From contig CAWELU010000038.1 in NCBI GenBank assembly GCA_963809965.1, positions 337,797-401,796 of the forward strand: 64,000 nucleotides of DNA, in the 5' to 3' direction. Within the stretch, counting starts at the first letter, position 1; each line of letters begins with the position of its first letter. Shown in pieces: positions 19,607-28,507 of the stretch. The position numbers and the translations under genes were made by a program. The notes under the pieces are model-generated. The model worked only from the letters and a program-made list of their open reading frames with translations. It ran no database searches and was not told where the DNA came from. Origin of the DNA: CAIWHR01 sp963809965 (GTDB taxonomy: Bacteria > Pseudomonadota > Gammaproteobacteria > Burkholderiales > Casimicrobiaceae).

Positions 19607-20392
19607 TCAGATCACCGGGTTCGAGGCGCCGTCCATGGGGATGATCGCGCCGGTGACATAGCTCGCGGCATCGGACGCAAGGAAGAGTGCGACGCGCGCC
19701 ACTTCCTCGGGCGTACCCAGCCGGCCCAGCGGGATTTTCTCCTGGTTACGCGCGGCGAGCTCGGCCGCGGCGAGACCGGTCATTTTCGCTTCGGCGGCGA
19801 GACCTTCCGCAACGCGATCGGTCATCGTCGCGCCAGGATTGATCCCGTTGATCCGGACACCCTTCCTCGCGAAGGCGGCAGCGAGGCCGGCAGTCGCAAG
19901 CATCAGTGCGGCATTGGCGGCACCACCTGGCAGGTGCACCGGATTGGCGACCTTGCCGCCCTGGCCGATGATGTTGACGATCGCGCCCCGGCCGCGTGCG
20001 ATCATCTGTTTGAGCACCGCGTCGATGGGATGAATGTAGCTGAAGTACTTCGCGTCCATCGCCGCATGCCACGCTTGCGCGTCGAGGTCTTCCGGAGCAT
20101 ACCGACGCGCCGCGCCGGCCGAATTGACGAGCACGTCGATCGGACCGACGTCGCGCTCCGCGTCCGCGGCCATTCGCCGGGCTTCCTCGGCGCGCGTCAA
20201 GTCGGCGCGAATCGCCAGCGGCACGTGTCGCGTTGCCGGGAATTTCGCCAGCGCTGCATCGAGGTTGGCCTCGTTGCGCGACACCACGACGACGCGCGCC
20301 CCTTCGCGGGCGAACGCTTCGGCACAGGCGAAACCGATGCCCTTGCTCCCGCCGGTGACGACGACGATCTTGTCCTTTAGTTCGAGGTCCAT
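19607..20392 (-). CDS. SDR-family protein lacking the catalytic Ser-Tyr-Lys
   Basis: 261 residues with an intact Rossmann dinucleotide site (T-G-G-S-K-G-I-G, residues 13-20) and N-S-A-G at 90-93. The catalytic region aligns without gaps to classical SDRs as 'NIIGQGGKVANPVHLPGG' followed by 'AANAAL'. This puts Ile142/Gly143 at the Ser position, Gly156 at the Tyr position and Asn160 at the Lys position. The classical proton relay is therefore missing although the gene is unbroken. It may be a non-catalytic cofactor-binding protein or use another mechanism. It lies 13 bases upstream of fhs on the same strand. Confidence 0.8.
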   Translation of the reverse strand: MDLELKDKIVVVTGGSKGIGFACAEAFAREGARVVVVSRNEANLDAALAKFPATRHVPLAIRADLTRAEEARRMAADAERDVGPIDVLVNSAGAARRYAPEDLDAQAWHAAMDAKYFSYIHPIDAVLKQMIARGRGAIVNIIGQGGKVANPVHLPGGAANAALMLATAGLAAAFARKGVRINGINPGATMTDRVAEGLAAEAKMTGLAAAELAARNQEKIPLGRLGTPEEVARVALFLASDAASYVTGAIIPMDGASNPVI

Positions 20393-20470
20393 CGCCGCGC
20401 CCTCCCTGGATCGGTCGCGCGCATCGTAGCGCGATTTGGAAACCGCGTCGCGGCAGTGGTCGCTTTGCGA

Positions 20471-21055
20471 TCACCCGCCCCGGCGCAGGAATGCGCCGAT
20501 CGCGTGCCACGCGACCAGCTTCTCGGCGAAGGGCCGTGTATACGCCGGTGACGACGAAGGCAACACCAGCGTCGCGTACCCAGCCTCGCGCCATGCCGGC
20601 TCCGCGCGGGCCGCGCTCTTGCCATTGAAGCAGACGAGCGCGATCGATGGCGCGGCGCGCCGCACGCGCGCGATGTCGCCGCGCTCGGCGTTGCGGATCG
20701 AGCCGTCGAGGCTGCCCTTGCGCTCGCAGGCGACTATCACGTCCCACAGCGCGATCCGGCTGCGGCGCAGTCGGGCGAGCCGTCCGCGATACGGCAACGT
20801 CGCCAGCGGCGCGTCGAGCACGGCGCCGAGCAGCGGCCAGAAGTGATTGCGAGGATGCGCGTAGTACTCGCTGGCAGCAAGCGACGCCTCCCCCGGAAAA
20901 CTGCCGAGGATCAACAACCGGGCGTCGCGGCCGAGGACCGGCGGCAGCCCGCGCAATCGCGGACCGGCGGCCGCGGCTGCCAAACCGGGCGTCGCTCGAC
21001 GCGTTCCCGCGCGGGCAGTCGCCGAGCGCCCCCGGCTCACCACTCCCGCGGCCAT
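20471..21055 (-). CDS. DNA-deoxyinosine glycosylase (uracil-DNA glycosylase superfamily)
   Basis: About 194 residues. The family pattern is clear: 'LILGSFPGEASLAASEYYAH' with the first active-site loop, 'PRNHFWPLLG', 'LARLRRSRIALWDVI', 'CERKGSLDGSIRNAE' and 'LVCFNGKSAA', then the last loop 'VLPSSSPAYT'. These enzymes remove hypoxanthine or uracil from DNA as the first step in base excision repair. The proposed ATG at 21055 overlaps the restored end of ubiA by 19 bases. The region before 'PRLRGLPPVL' is Ala/Arg-rich, so the true start may be later. Intact. Confidence 0.8.
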   Translation of the reverse strand: MAAGVVSRGRSATARAGTRRATPGLAAAAAGPRLRGLPPVLGRDARLLILGSFPGEASLAASEYYAHPRNHFWPLLGAVLDAPLATLPYRGRLARLRRSRIALWDVIVACERKGSLDGSIRNAERGDIARVRRAAPSIALVCFNGKSAARAEPAWREAGYATLVLPSSSPAYTRPFAEKLVAWHAIGAFLRRGG

Positions 21056-21972
21056 GACCCGAGTCGCACCGCGTAAATCGGCTGCGATGCCGGCGAACAC
21101 CGCGAAGCCGAGCCAATGGTTGTGCAGGAAGGCCTTGAAGCAGGCGTCGCGATCGCGCTGCCGGATCAGCCACCAATGCCACACCGCGCATGCCGCCGCC
21201 GCGACGAGCCCCGCGTAATAGAGCGGGCCGCTCGACAGGCGCCATCCGACGTATGCCATGCCGACCAGATACACGGCGTAACAGATCATCACCGCGGCGA
21301 CGTCCGCACGGCCGAAGGCGATCGCCGAAGTCCGCAGGCCCAGACGCACGTCGTCGTCGCGATCGACCATCGCGTACTCGGTGTCGTAGGCGATCACCCA
21401 GAACAGATTCAACGCGAGCAGACCCCAGGCGACGAGCGGCACGGAATCGTAGACGGCCGCATACGCCATCGGAATGCCGAACGAAAACGCGATGCCCAGG
21501 AACGCCTGCGGCAATGCGAAAAAGCGCTTGAAGAAAGGATAGACGAAGGCAATGACTACCGCGGGCAGCGATAGCAGGATCGTCGCCCGATTGGTCCCGA
21601 GCACGAACAGGAACGCCACGAAGGCGAGGACGTTGCCGACGACAAGCGCTTCCCAGGGCGCGATCTCGCCGGTCGCCAACGGCCGCGTGGCGGTACGCTT
21701 CACGTGCGCATCGAACTCGCGGTCGGCCCAGTCGTTGACCGCGCACCCGGCCGAGCGCATCAGGATCGTTCCCACGGTGAAGATCAGCAGCAGCGAAATG
21801 GACGGCATCGCCTCGCGTGGCGAGCCAGAGCGCGGAGAGCGTCGGCCAAAGCAGGAGCAGGATGCCGATCGGCTTGTCGAGCCGGACGAGCCGCACATAC
21901 GCGTCGACCGCGGCCCGCGATCCGGCCGCGCTTGCCCACGGGATTCGACGGCGACGACTCGGCCACGGCCAC
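21037..21972 (-). CDS. ubiA: 4-hydroxybenzoate polyprenyltransferase UbiA (three frameshifts)
   Basis: Membrane prenyltransferase of ubiquinone synthesis, about 311 residues. The first aspartate motif is in 'GCAVNDWADREFDAHVKRT' (NDxxDxxxD) and the second in 'AYDTEYAMVDRDDDVRLG'. The start includes 'AYVRLVRLDKPIGILLLLWP'. Breaks are near 21915 and 21812, and near 21076, where deleting one T gives the family-like end 'FAGIAADYAVRLGSWPREW' and stop. GTG at 21972 is the likely start. Without the last repair the frame reads on into the glycosylase and gives a false fusion. Confidence 0.9.
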
Positions 21973-21982
21973 GGCCGCTCCG

Positions 21983-22886
21983 CTACAGGGGCAGCGCCAG
22001 CTGCTTCTTCAGGTCGCGCGGGGCAACCTCGTCGAGCAGCCGCTGCGGGAGCGGGTAGCGAAGCCGCACGCGCAATTCCCGCTTCATCCGCGTGTTCACG
22101 AGTCGACGTGATTCGCTCATGAACGACAGCAAGCAGCGGCGCGATCCGCTGTTCGGCTTCCTCCCACGAGACCCGCGGCGGACGCGGCAGGTGGTAGGCG
22201 TCGGCCACCGCATCGAACCAGCCGCCCATCTTCATTTCGGCGTCATCGGTGACGTTGTAGGCGCGATTGGGCTTGCCGCGGAAGAGCGCCGCGACGACCG
22301 CGCGCGCCAGATCGTCGGCGTGAATGTGATTGGTGAAAATGTCGTCGTCCGGCGCCAGCACCGGGGTGCCCTGCCGGATCCGGTCGAGGGGCAAGCGCGT
22401 CTGAGCGTAGATCCCCGGCGCGCGCAGGATCGCGAGCGCGACGCCATAGCGCTTCGCCCAGTCCCGCAGGCGGTCCTCGGCGGCGACACGACGGCGAGCG
22501 CGGGGCGTCTGGGCGCGGCGCGCCCGCATCTCGGTCACGCGCGCACCGGCACAGTCGCCGTACACGCCCGAGGTCGAGATGTAGACGAAGCGCTGTGGTA
22601 TGCTTCGCGCCCGCGTCAGCGCGGCGATCAGCTTCTGCGTCCGCGGATCGTCGCGTCCGTCGGACGGCGGCGGCGCGAAGTGCGCGACAGCGAAAGGCGC
22701 CGCGCGCAGTCGGGAGAGGCTCGCAAACCGGTCGAGATCGCCGATGATGGGAACAATCCCGTGCGCGCGCAGCCTGGGAATGTCCTCGCGGCGGCGGGTG
22801 AGCCCGTACAGGCGAACCTTGCGCCGAAGCAGGTCGGCGGTGCGCAGCGCGACGTCGCCGCAGCCAATCAACAAGACCCGGATCAC
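21983..22886 (-). CDS. NAD-dependent epimerase/dehydratase-like protein (one frameshift)
   Basis: About 301 residues of the extended SDR type, GTG start. The nucleotide site 'VLLIGCGDVALRTADLLRR' is a G-x-G-x-x-A variant. 'RFVYISTSGVYGD' and 'LRAPGIYA' are the expected later blocks, and 'YNVTDDAEMKMGGWFDAVAD' is near the substrate region. The frame shifts near 22130 and ends 'DEVAPRDLKKQLALPL'. It resembles YeeZ-type proteins of unknown substrate. It is 10 bases upstream of ubiA on the same strand, so it is probably cotranscribed. Confidence 0.7.
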
Positions 22887-22977
22887 ACTCGCCCCACGCT
22901 GTCGTTACCTGCGCCCTTCGCGTCAGGGCAGGCGATGGCCGGCCGGTGCGGTGGACCCCTGCCCAAGCGAATCTGCC

Positions 22978-24004
22978 ATGCCGTTTCAGATTACCATAAA
23001 GCCCAGCGATCATTCGTTCACCTGCGCCGAGGACGACACGGTGCTCGCTGCCGCGATGACCGCGGACCTGATCCTTCCCTACGGCTGCCGCAACGGTGCC
23101 TGCGGCACCTGCAAGGGGAAGGTTCTCGACGGCCGGATCGACTACGGCCCCTACCAGGCCTCGACGCTGACCGAGGACGAACGGCGCGCAGGCTTTGCGC
23201 TCTTCTGCTGCGCGAAACCGCTCTCGGACCTGGTCATCGAAGTTCGCGAAGTCCGGCGGGCCGGCGACATCCGGATCAGGAAGTTGCCGTGCCGCGTCGA
23301 GTCGATCGACAAGCCCGCGCCGGACGTGGCGATCGTCCGCCTCAAGCTGCCGGCGAACGAGCGGCTGCAGTTTCTCGCCGGGCAGTACATCGACCTCCTG
23401 CTGAAGGACGGCCGCCGTCGCAGCTTTTCGCTCGCGACGCCGCCGCACGACGACGCGCTGCTCGAGCTGCACATCCGGCACGTGCCGGGCGGACGCTTTC
23501 TCCGGCCAGCTCTTCAACGAGTTCAAGGGACGGGAGATCCTGCGCTTCGAAGGGCCGCTCGGCACCTTCTTCCTCCGCGAGGATTCGGACAAGCCGATCG
23601 TGCTCGTCGCGGGCGGCACCGGGTTCGCGCCGATCAAGGGCATCATCGAGCACGCGCTATTCCATCATCTCGAGGCGACGCGGCCGATGGTCCTCTACTG
23701 GGGTGTGCGCGCGAAGCAGGACCTCTACCTGCCGGAGCTTCCCGGAAAATGGCAGCAGGCGAGCCGCAATTTCACGTTCATTCCGGTGCTGTCCGACCCC
23801 GCGCCCGGCGATGATTGGCCCGGTCGCACCGGGTTCGTCCACCAGGCCGTGCTCGACGACTTCGCCGACTTGAGCGGCTACCAGGTGTATGCGTGCGGGG
23901 GACCGGCGATGATCGACGTCGCGCGCAAGACGTTCACCGAAACGCGCGGCCTGCCGCCGGAGGAATTCTTCGCCGACAGCTTCACCTACGCGGTCGAGAA
24001 GTAG
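22978..24004 (+). CDS. NAD(P)H ferredoxin-reductase-type flavoprotein with N-terminal 2Fe-2S domain (one frameshift)
   Basis: About 342 residues, annotated in relatives as CDP-6-deoxy-glucoseen reductase-like. The ferredoxin domain has Cys ligands in 'GCRNGACGTCKGKV' and 'ALFCCAKP'. The FAD site is 'RRRSFSLATPP', and the NAD(P)H site is 'VLVAGGTGFAPIKGIIEH', with 'VYACGGPAMID' near the end. One extra T near 23502 breaks the frame between 'HVPGGRF' and 'SGQLFNEFKGREILRF'. The electron acceptor is unknown; location near ubiA and ubiD may be meaningful, since electron donors for quinone hydroxylases are of this type. Confidence 0.8.
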
Positions 24005-24031
24005 GCGATCAGCCGTACCGAGCGTGCGGGC

Positions 24032-24305
24032 GGCCGATGCGAAGCGGGCCGGCCAATGCGCTGCGGCCGGGGCGGGCCGTGCCGATGCGAAGCGGGCGAA
24101 TGTTGGCGCCGGCGTCGCTAAGCGGGTGGCGCGCGGCTACTCGTCATGTTCTTACGGGTCGTCGCGCGCCGGGCACCCGCTCGACGCCACGTTTGGCGGC
24201 TTCCATTCGCCCGCTTCGCATCGGCACGGCCCGCCTCGTGTCGATCCGCCTCACATTCACCCGCTCCCGCATCGGCAGCCGTTCGCCCGACGCGCATCGG
24301 CGCCT
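24032..24305. repeat. Palindromic repeat cluster (REP/BIME-like) with a 31-bp perfect inverted repeat
   Basis: Between two convergent genes. Arm 24071-24101 is a perfect reverse complement of 24205-24235 (core CCGATGCGAAGCGGGCGAAT). Inside, GGCGTCG/CGACGCC, AGCGGGTG/CACCCGCT and GGCGCGCG/CGCGCGCC also pair, so 24071-24235 folds as one long hairpin. A further copy of the core in the same orientation as the left arm is at about 24031-24049. Two degenerate copies in the opposite orientation lie near 24254-24275 and 24286-24305. No gene is seen in 24005-24333. Confidence 0.7.
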
Positions 24306-24333
24306 CGCCGCACCAGCGTTGGCGGCACCAGAC

Positions 24334-25521
24334 CTACTTCTCGAGCTCCGAAAGCGCGAGCCTGAGCGCCGCCGCGAGATGCGCGTTGGCCTCACCGTCG
24401 CGACCGAGACGCGCGAACAGTTCACCCAACGCGACGTGCGTGCGATGCGCATCGTCGAGCGCCAGACTCGCCTCGAGATAGGTCTGCGCCTTGCCCCACA
24501 GCTGCGCCCGCTCGCAGAGCACGCCCAGTGCGTACAGGAGCGCGGCATCCTGATTGTGCGCAGTGAGCCAGCGCTCCGCCTGCTCGAGCTGCGGTGTCGG
24601 GTCGGCCAAGCGACATTGCGCGTAGAGCACGACCAGCTCGGAGTCCCAGTGGCGCTCGAGACTGCGGGCGATGATCTCCGCCGCCTCGCGTTCGCTGCCG
24701 AGCGCGATGAAGCTTCGCGCCGCCGCACGGGCGATCTTCGGCAGCCGTTGCTCGGTGTCGGAAAGCCGTGACCAATATGAACGCAAAGCGGTCGCATCGT
24801 CCCGGCGCGCCGTCAGTTCCTCCGCGTGCGCCGCCGCGCGGACGAAATCCCCTTCCGCAGTGCCGTAGACCTTGCGCTTCACCAACGCGTCGACCAGCGC
24901 AGGGATCTCGGCGTAGCGACCGGCCGCCTGCAATGCGCGCAGCTCGAGCCGCAGCGCCGCCGTGTGCGAACCCGCCTCCTTCTTGAGCGCTTGCAGGATC
25001 CCGAGCGCCTCGATCGGCTGTCCCTGCTCGAGCTTCATCTCCGCCTCGAGCATGAGCCGCGGCACCGCGAGGCTCGCCACCTGCACATCCGGCCGTGCGA
25101 GCAGGGTCTCCGCAGCTGCAAATTCGCGGGTGTCCATCGCCGCGCGCGCGCCGACGAGGGCGGCGAGCCCCGATGATTGCGGAATCGCCAACGCCTCGCT
25201 CGCAAACTGGCGCGCCTTGCCATACCGGCCTTCGAGCAACGCGACGACGGCGGCGTCCTGCTTCGAGCGCGCGCGGTCCTGCTGCTGCCGGCGGCGGAGA
25301 GCGCGCACTTCCGCCGGCAACCCGATGGCGCGCTTGACCACGCGTACGAGCGCATACCCGGCGACGAACGCGGCGATCGACAGCACGACCAGCAGATTGA
25401 GCGAAACCTCGACGCGATAGGGCGGTGCCACGAGCAACGCATAGCCGTTGGTGAGCCTGGCCGCGAGCGCCACCGCGACGGCCGCCCCCGCCAGCAACAG
25501 GAACCAGAAAAGGACGCGCAC
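24334..25521 (-). CDS. hemY: HemY, TPR-containing inner-membrane protein of the haem operon
   Basis: 395 residues. Two N-terminal helices ('LFWFLLLAGAAVAVALAARL' and 'LNLLVVLSIAAFVAGYALV') are followed by a long helical tetratricopeptide-like domain with repeats such as 'LLEGRYGKARQFASEAL' and 'LYALGVLCERAQLWGKAQTY'. This is the proteobacterial HemY domain arrangement (not protoporphyrinogen oxidase). Its role is thought to be organisation of late haem-pathway enzymes at the membrane. It lies 10 bases after hemX on the same strand. Intact. Confidence 0.92.
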   Translation of the reverse strand: MRVLFWFLLLAGAAVAVALAARLTNGYALLVAPPYRVEVSLNLLVVLSIAAFVAGYALVRVVKRAIGLPAEVRALRRRQQQDRARSKQDAAVVALLEGRYGKARQFASEALAIPQSSGLAALVGARAAMDTREFAAAETLLARPDVQVASLAVPRLMLEAEMKLEQGQPIEALGILQALKKEAGSHTAALRLELRALQAAGRYAEIPALVDALVKRKVYGTAEGDFVRAAAHAEELTARRDDATALRSYWSRLSDTEQRLPKIARAAARSFIALGSEREAAEIIARSLERHWDSELVVLYAQCRLADPTPQLEQAERWLTAHNQDAALLYALGVLCERAQLWGKAQTYLEASLALDDAHRTHVALGELFARLGRDGEANAHLAAALRLALSELEK

Positions 25522-25531
25522 GACAGCCGGC

Positions 25532-26677
25532 CTATCGCGGCGTGGCAGCGCGAGCCGCCCCGCGCTCCTGCGCGAGCCGCAGCACGCGCAGTGCTTCGAG
25601 GCTCACCGCCAGGTCCGGCGCGGCGCCCGGCATCGGGGTCGCCGCAAGCTGCTTGACCGTGGCCTGCAACGCCTGCACCGGTTTGGCACGCGTATCGAAG
25701 TACTGTGCGAGCCACGTGTCGGTCGCGGCAAGATCAGCCTGGAAGCTCGCGTCGTCGCGCGCAAGGAGGGCAATCCGCGCGGTGAGCAGCCGGAGCCTCA
25801 GGTTCTCGCGCAGGAAATACTGTTGCTCCGGCGGCACGAGCGGTGCCGCCGGCCGGTCGGCGACTTCCACGCGGATCAACTGTTTCAGATCCGCCCAGAC
25901 CTCGCGCAGGAAGCGCTGGATCGATGATTCGTCGGCAGTTGGTGTATTGGGCTCCGGTCGAGAAGGCGGCACGCGCTCGTCCATGGCGAGCGGCAGCTTG
26001 TCGACGCTTGCCAATGCCTGGTCGAGCTTGAGACTCATGCCGGCCACGTCGACGTAGGGCATCGCCTTCAGTCGGTCCACGTCGCGCGCGAGCGCGCGGC
26101 GCAAGGGCACGAACTGCGGCCGGTCGAGCCGCTGCAGCTTGGCCTCCGCGAGCTGCAGCGCGGTAAGCGCCGATGAAACGTTACCGGCGAGCTGCAGCTG
26201 CTGGCTCGCGACGAGTAGCACCTGCTCGATCTCGGATAACGCGATTTCGTCGCGCGAGGGCGCGAGATCGCGGTAGAGCGCCTCGAGCGCCGCCTGCTGC
26301 GCCTGCGATTCCGCGAGCCGTGTCTCGAGCAACGTGATCTTCGCGTGCGCATCCCGCAATTCCGTCGCGAGCTGCGTCTGCGCCTTGCCCGAGGCCTGCG
26401 TCACGGACTCGACGCCGGCGAGGCGCTCGGCGACCCCTGACCGCAGCTCCTGCTCCGTGCGTTGGCCGTCGAGCCACACGGCGAGCGGGGCGAGGACCGC
26501 CAACGCTGCGACAGCTGCCAACATGCGGCGCGACACGCCCGTGGGCGTGCGAGGCCGAACGGGCGGCTGCGCGGAGCCTGCACCACCCGCATTCCCAAGC
26601 GCGGGTTGGCCGCCAGGTGGCTCCGTGGGCGGGTCTTCGCTGGCAGCGGATCGAGGACGTTCGAGCGGTTCGGACAT
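25532..26677 (-). CDS. hemX: HemX, uroporphyrinogen-III C-methyltransferase-like membrane protein
   Basis: 381 residues from the chosen ATG 'MSEPLERPRS'; longer in-frame starts exist up to 26749. A Pro/Gly-rich cytoplasmic tail precedes one transmembrane helix ('RMLAAVAALAVLAPLAVWL'). Then comes a coiled coil (about residues 85-150, 'ELRDAHAKITLLETRLAESQ') and the HemX core with 'EIEQVLLVASQQLQLAGNVS' and 'EQQYFLRENLRLRLLTARIA'. Despite the family name no methyltransferase site is present. It pairs with hemY. In many relatives it follows hemD directly, but here three genes intervene. Intact. Confidence 0.9.
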   Translation of the reverse strand: MSEPLERPRSAASEDPPTEPPGGQPALGNAGGAGSAQPPVRPRTPTGVSRRMLAAVAALAVLAPLAVWLDGQRTEQELRSGVAERLAGVESVTQASGKAQTQLATELRDAHAKITLLETRLAESQAQQAALEALYRDLAPSRDEIALSEIEQVLLVASQQLQLAGNVSSALTALQLAEAKLQRLDRPQFVPLRRALARDVDRLKAMPYVDVAGMSLKLDQALASVDKLPLAMDERVPPSRPEPNTPTADESSIQRFLREVWADLKQLIRVEVADRPAAPLVPPEQQYFLRENLRLRLLTARIALLARDDASFQADLAATDTWLAQYFDTRAKPVQALQATVKQLAATPMPGAAPDLAVSLEALRVLRLAQERGAARAATPR

Positions 26678-26748
26678 GGACGGGAGCGAAGGAGTCGCCG
26701 TCGATTTTAGCAGGGGGTCCCCTTGAACGCCGCGACGGTTGGCCCGCA

Positions 26749-27492
26749 ATGGTGCGGTCGACTACAATTCCGAAGCAGCCGCCGCCGCGGTCCGTCGAGA
26801 TCCCGACCGATCGTGCCCGCCCCCGCACACGCGCGCACCCCCGAGCCTTGTCGATCGTCCTCGCTCTCCTGGCCTTGATCGTCGCATTCGCCATCGGTTA
26901 TCTGGCGGGCCGCGGTCGTCGCGCCGCGATCCCGTCGCCCGCCCCGCAGCCACCGGCGGCACCGGCAGAGACACCGCTGGAATTTCTCGCTGCCCTGCCG
27001 GCAACCCCGCCGGCTGCGCCCGACAACTTGATCGCCGAGCGCGCGCGGATCATCCGCAGTTACGAAGCGGAAGCCGCGAAGCTGCGGTGCCGTCCGGTTG
27101 CGCCGGATTCGAAGATGACCGAACTCGTCGCCAAACACGCCGATAGCGCCCGCCTCGCTGCCGAGCTCGCGGCATCGCGCAGCGAGACTGAGCGCTACCG
27201 ACAACTTATCGTCGATCTCGAGAATAACGCGCCGCCCGCACTCCTCGGGCCCGGCGCGCCCGACGACCTGAAGCTCATCGTGGGCATCGGACCCGTTCTC
27301 GAGCGGATGCTGCACCAGCTCGGCGTGGCGACGTATCGCCAGATCGCGCGCTGGACAGAGCGCGACATCGACGAGTTCGACGCGAGGCTGCCCGAGTTCC
27401 CGGGCCGCATCCGCCGCGACGCCTGGGTGACGCAGGCGCGGGAACTGCACCAGAGCAAGTACGGCGAAACGCTTCCGCCGCGCGGGCATTGA
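26749..27492 (+). CDS. Membrane-anchored helix-hairpin-helix protein
   Basis: 247 residues of unknown function. One N-terminal transmembrane helix ('LSIVLALLALIVAFAIGYLA', about residues 34-54) is followed by a Pro/Ala-rich linker and a charged helical region. The C-terminal domain, 'DDLKLIVGIGPVLERMLHQL' then 'GVATYRQIARWTERDIDEF', is a helix-hairpin-helix of the type fused to many unrelated proteins (such as L21- or NuoE-linked domains). It probably contacts DNA or mediates protein contacts, but with a membrane anchor. Divergent from hemX with about 70 bases between. Intact. Confidence 0.7.
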   Translation: MVRSTTIPKQPPPRSVEIPTDRARPRTRAHPRALSIVLALLALIVAFAIGYLAGRGRRAAIPSPAPQPPAAPAETPLEFLAALPATPPAAPDNLIAERARIIRSYEAEAAKLRCRPVAPDSKMTELVAKHADSARLAAELAASRSETERYRQLIVDLENNAPPALLGPGAPDDLKLIVGIGPVLERMLHQLGVATYRQIARWTERDIDEFDARLPEFPGRIRRDAWVTQARELHQSKYGETLPPRGH

Positions 27493-27526
27493 ACGCGATC
27501 CGACTCGCGCGCGTGGGAGCCGGGTA

Positions 27527-28462
27527 ATGGCGTCGTCCCCCGCATCGTTAGCGCAACCGAAGCACGTCGGCGCGAGCGCGCTGGTCCCGGTCGCCGTCCT
27601 GACGCTGGTCTGGGGCTGCAACTGGCCGGTGCTGAAGTTGGGTGTGGCCGAGATCGCGCCGCTCACCTTCCGGTCGCTGACGCTTCCGTTCTCGGCGCTC
27701 GGTCTCCTCCTCGTCGCCCATCTCTCCGGCGATTCGATCCGGATACCGCGCGCGCTGTGGGGCAAGGTCGTCGCGCTTGCGTTGTGCAATATCGCCGGCT
27801 GGAACGGACTGGTGTTGTTCGGTGTCCAGCAGCTGCCGGCCGGGCGTAGTGCGATCCTCGCCTACACGATGCCGATCTGGAGCGTGCTGTTCTCGCTCAT
27901 GCTGCTGCACGAGCCGTTGTCCAAGCGCCGGATCGTGGGCCTCGCTCTCGGGATGCTGGCCATGGGTGTGCTGCTCGGCGACGACATCCGCAATTTCCAG
28001 CGGGCGCCGACCGCGGCGCTGCTGATCCTGGGCGCGGCCGTCGCGTGGGCGTTCGGAACGGTGCTGCTGCGCAAATGGAAGCCGCCGATGCCGCAGAACG
28101 CGCTCTCCGGCTGGCTGATGCTGCTGGGCTGGGTGCCGCTCGGCGTGCTCGCGCCGTTCTTCGCGACCGAACCGCTGCGCATGCCGTCCAGCGGCGTGTG
28201 GTTCGCGATCTTCTACAACATCTTTCTCGCCGGCACTCTGGCGCACTGGGCGTGGTTCACGCTCGCGCGCACGCTGCCGGTCGCGGTGTCGTCGATGTCC
28301 TCGCTGCCGGTGCCCATCGTCGGTGTGTTCGCCGGCATGCTGGTGCTGGGCGAACGGCCCGGGCCCGGCGAGTGGGCGGCATTGGCGCTCGTCGTCGCGG
28401 CGATGGTCGCGGTGCTCTGGACGCCCAGACCGCCGCCGTCGCCGATGGCGCCGGACGATTGA
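27527..28462 (+). CDS. DMT-superfamily EamA transporter
   Basis: 311 residues, ten predicted helices in two EamA repeats. The N-terminal repeat has 'LVWGCNWPVLKLGV' and ends near 'LMLLHEPLSKRRIVGLALG'. The second repeat ends 'GMLVLGERPGPGEWAALALV', the matching position of the internal duplication. Such proteins export or import amino acids, nucleosides or drugs, and the substrate cannot be assigned. It is 34 bases after the HHH-domain gene on the same strand and convergent with the 2-hydroxyacid dehydrogenase. Intact. Confidence 0.88.
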   Translation: MASSPASLAQPKHVGASALVPVAVLTLVWGCNWPVLKLGVAEIAPLTFRSLTLPFSALGLLLVAHLSGDSIRIPRALWGKVVALALCNIAGWNGLVLFGVQQLPAGRSAILAYTMPIWSVLFSLMLLHEPLSKRRIVGLALGMLAMGVLLGDDIRNFQRAPTAALLILGAAVAWAFGTVLLRKWKPPMPQNALSGWLMLLGWVPLGVLAPFFATEPLRMPSSGVWFAIFYNIFLAGTLAHWAWFTLARTLPVAVSSMSSLPVPIVGVFAGMLVLGERPGPGEWAALALVVAAMVAVLWTPRPPPSPMAPDD

Positions 28463-28507
28463 CGCGGCCTCAATCTCGCGCCGCGGTCTCCTTCCCGTCT
28501 CGCGCCG

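Noticed and set aside
20471..21898. A UbiA-DNA glycosylase fusion protein
   Set aside because: A single extra T near 21076 explains it; removing it gives ubiA a normal C-terminus and stop.
19746..22886. A very long minus-strand open frame of over 1000 codons across several genes
   Set aside because: It passes through parts of the SDR, glycosylase, ubiA and epimerase genes in the wrong frame, and recognisable domains appear only in short stretches where real genes are frameshifted.
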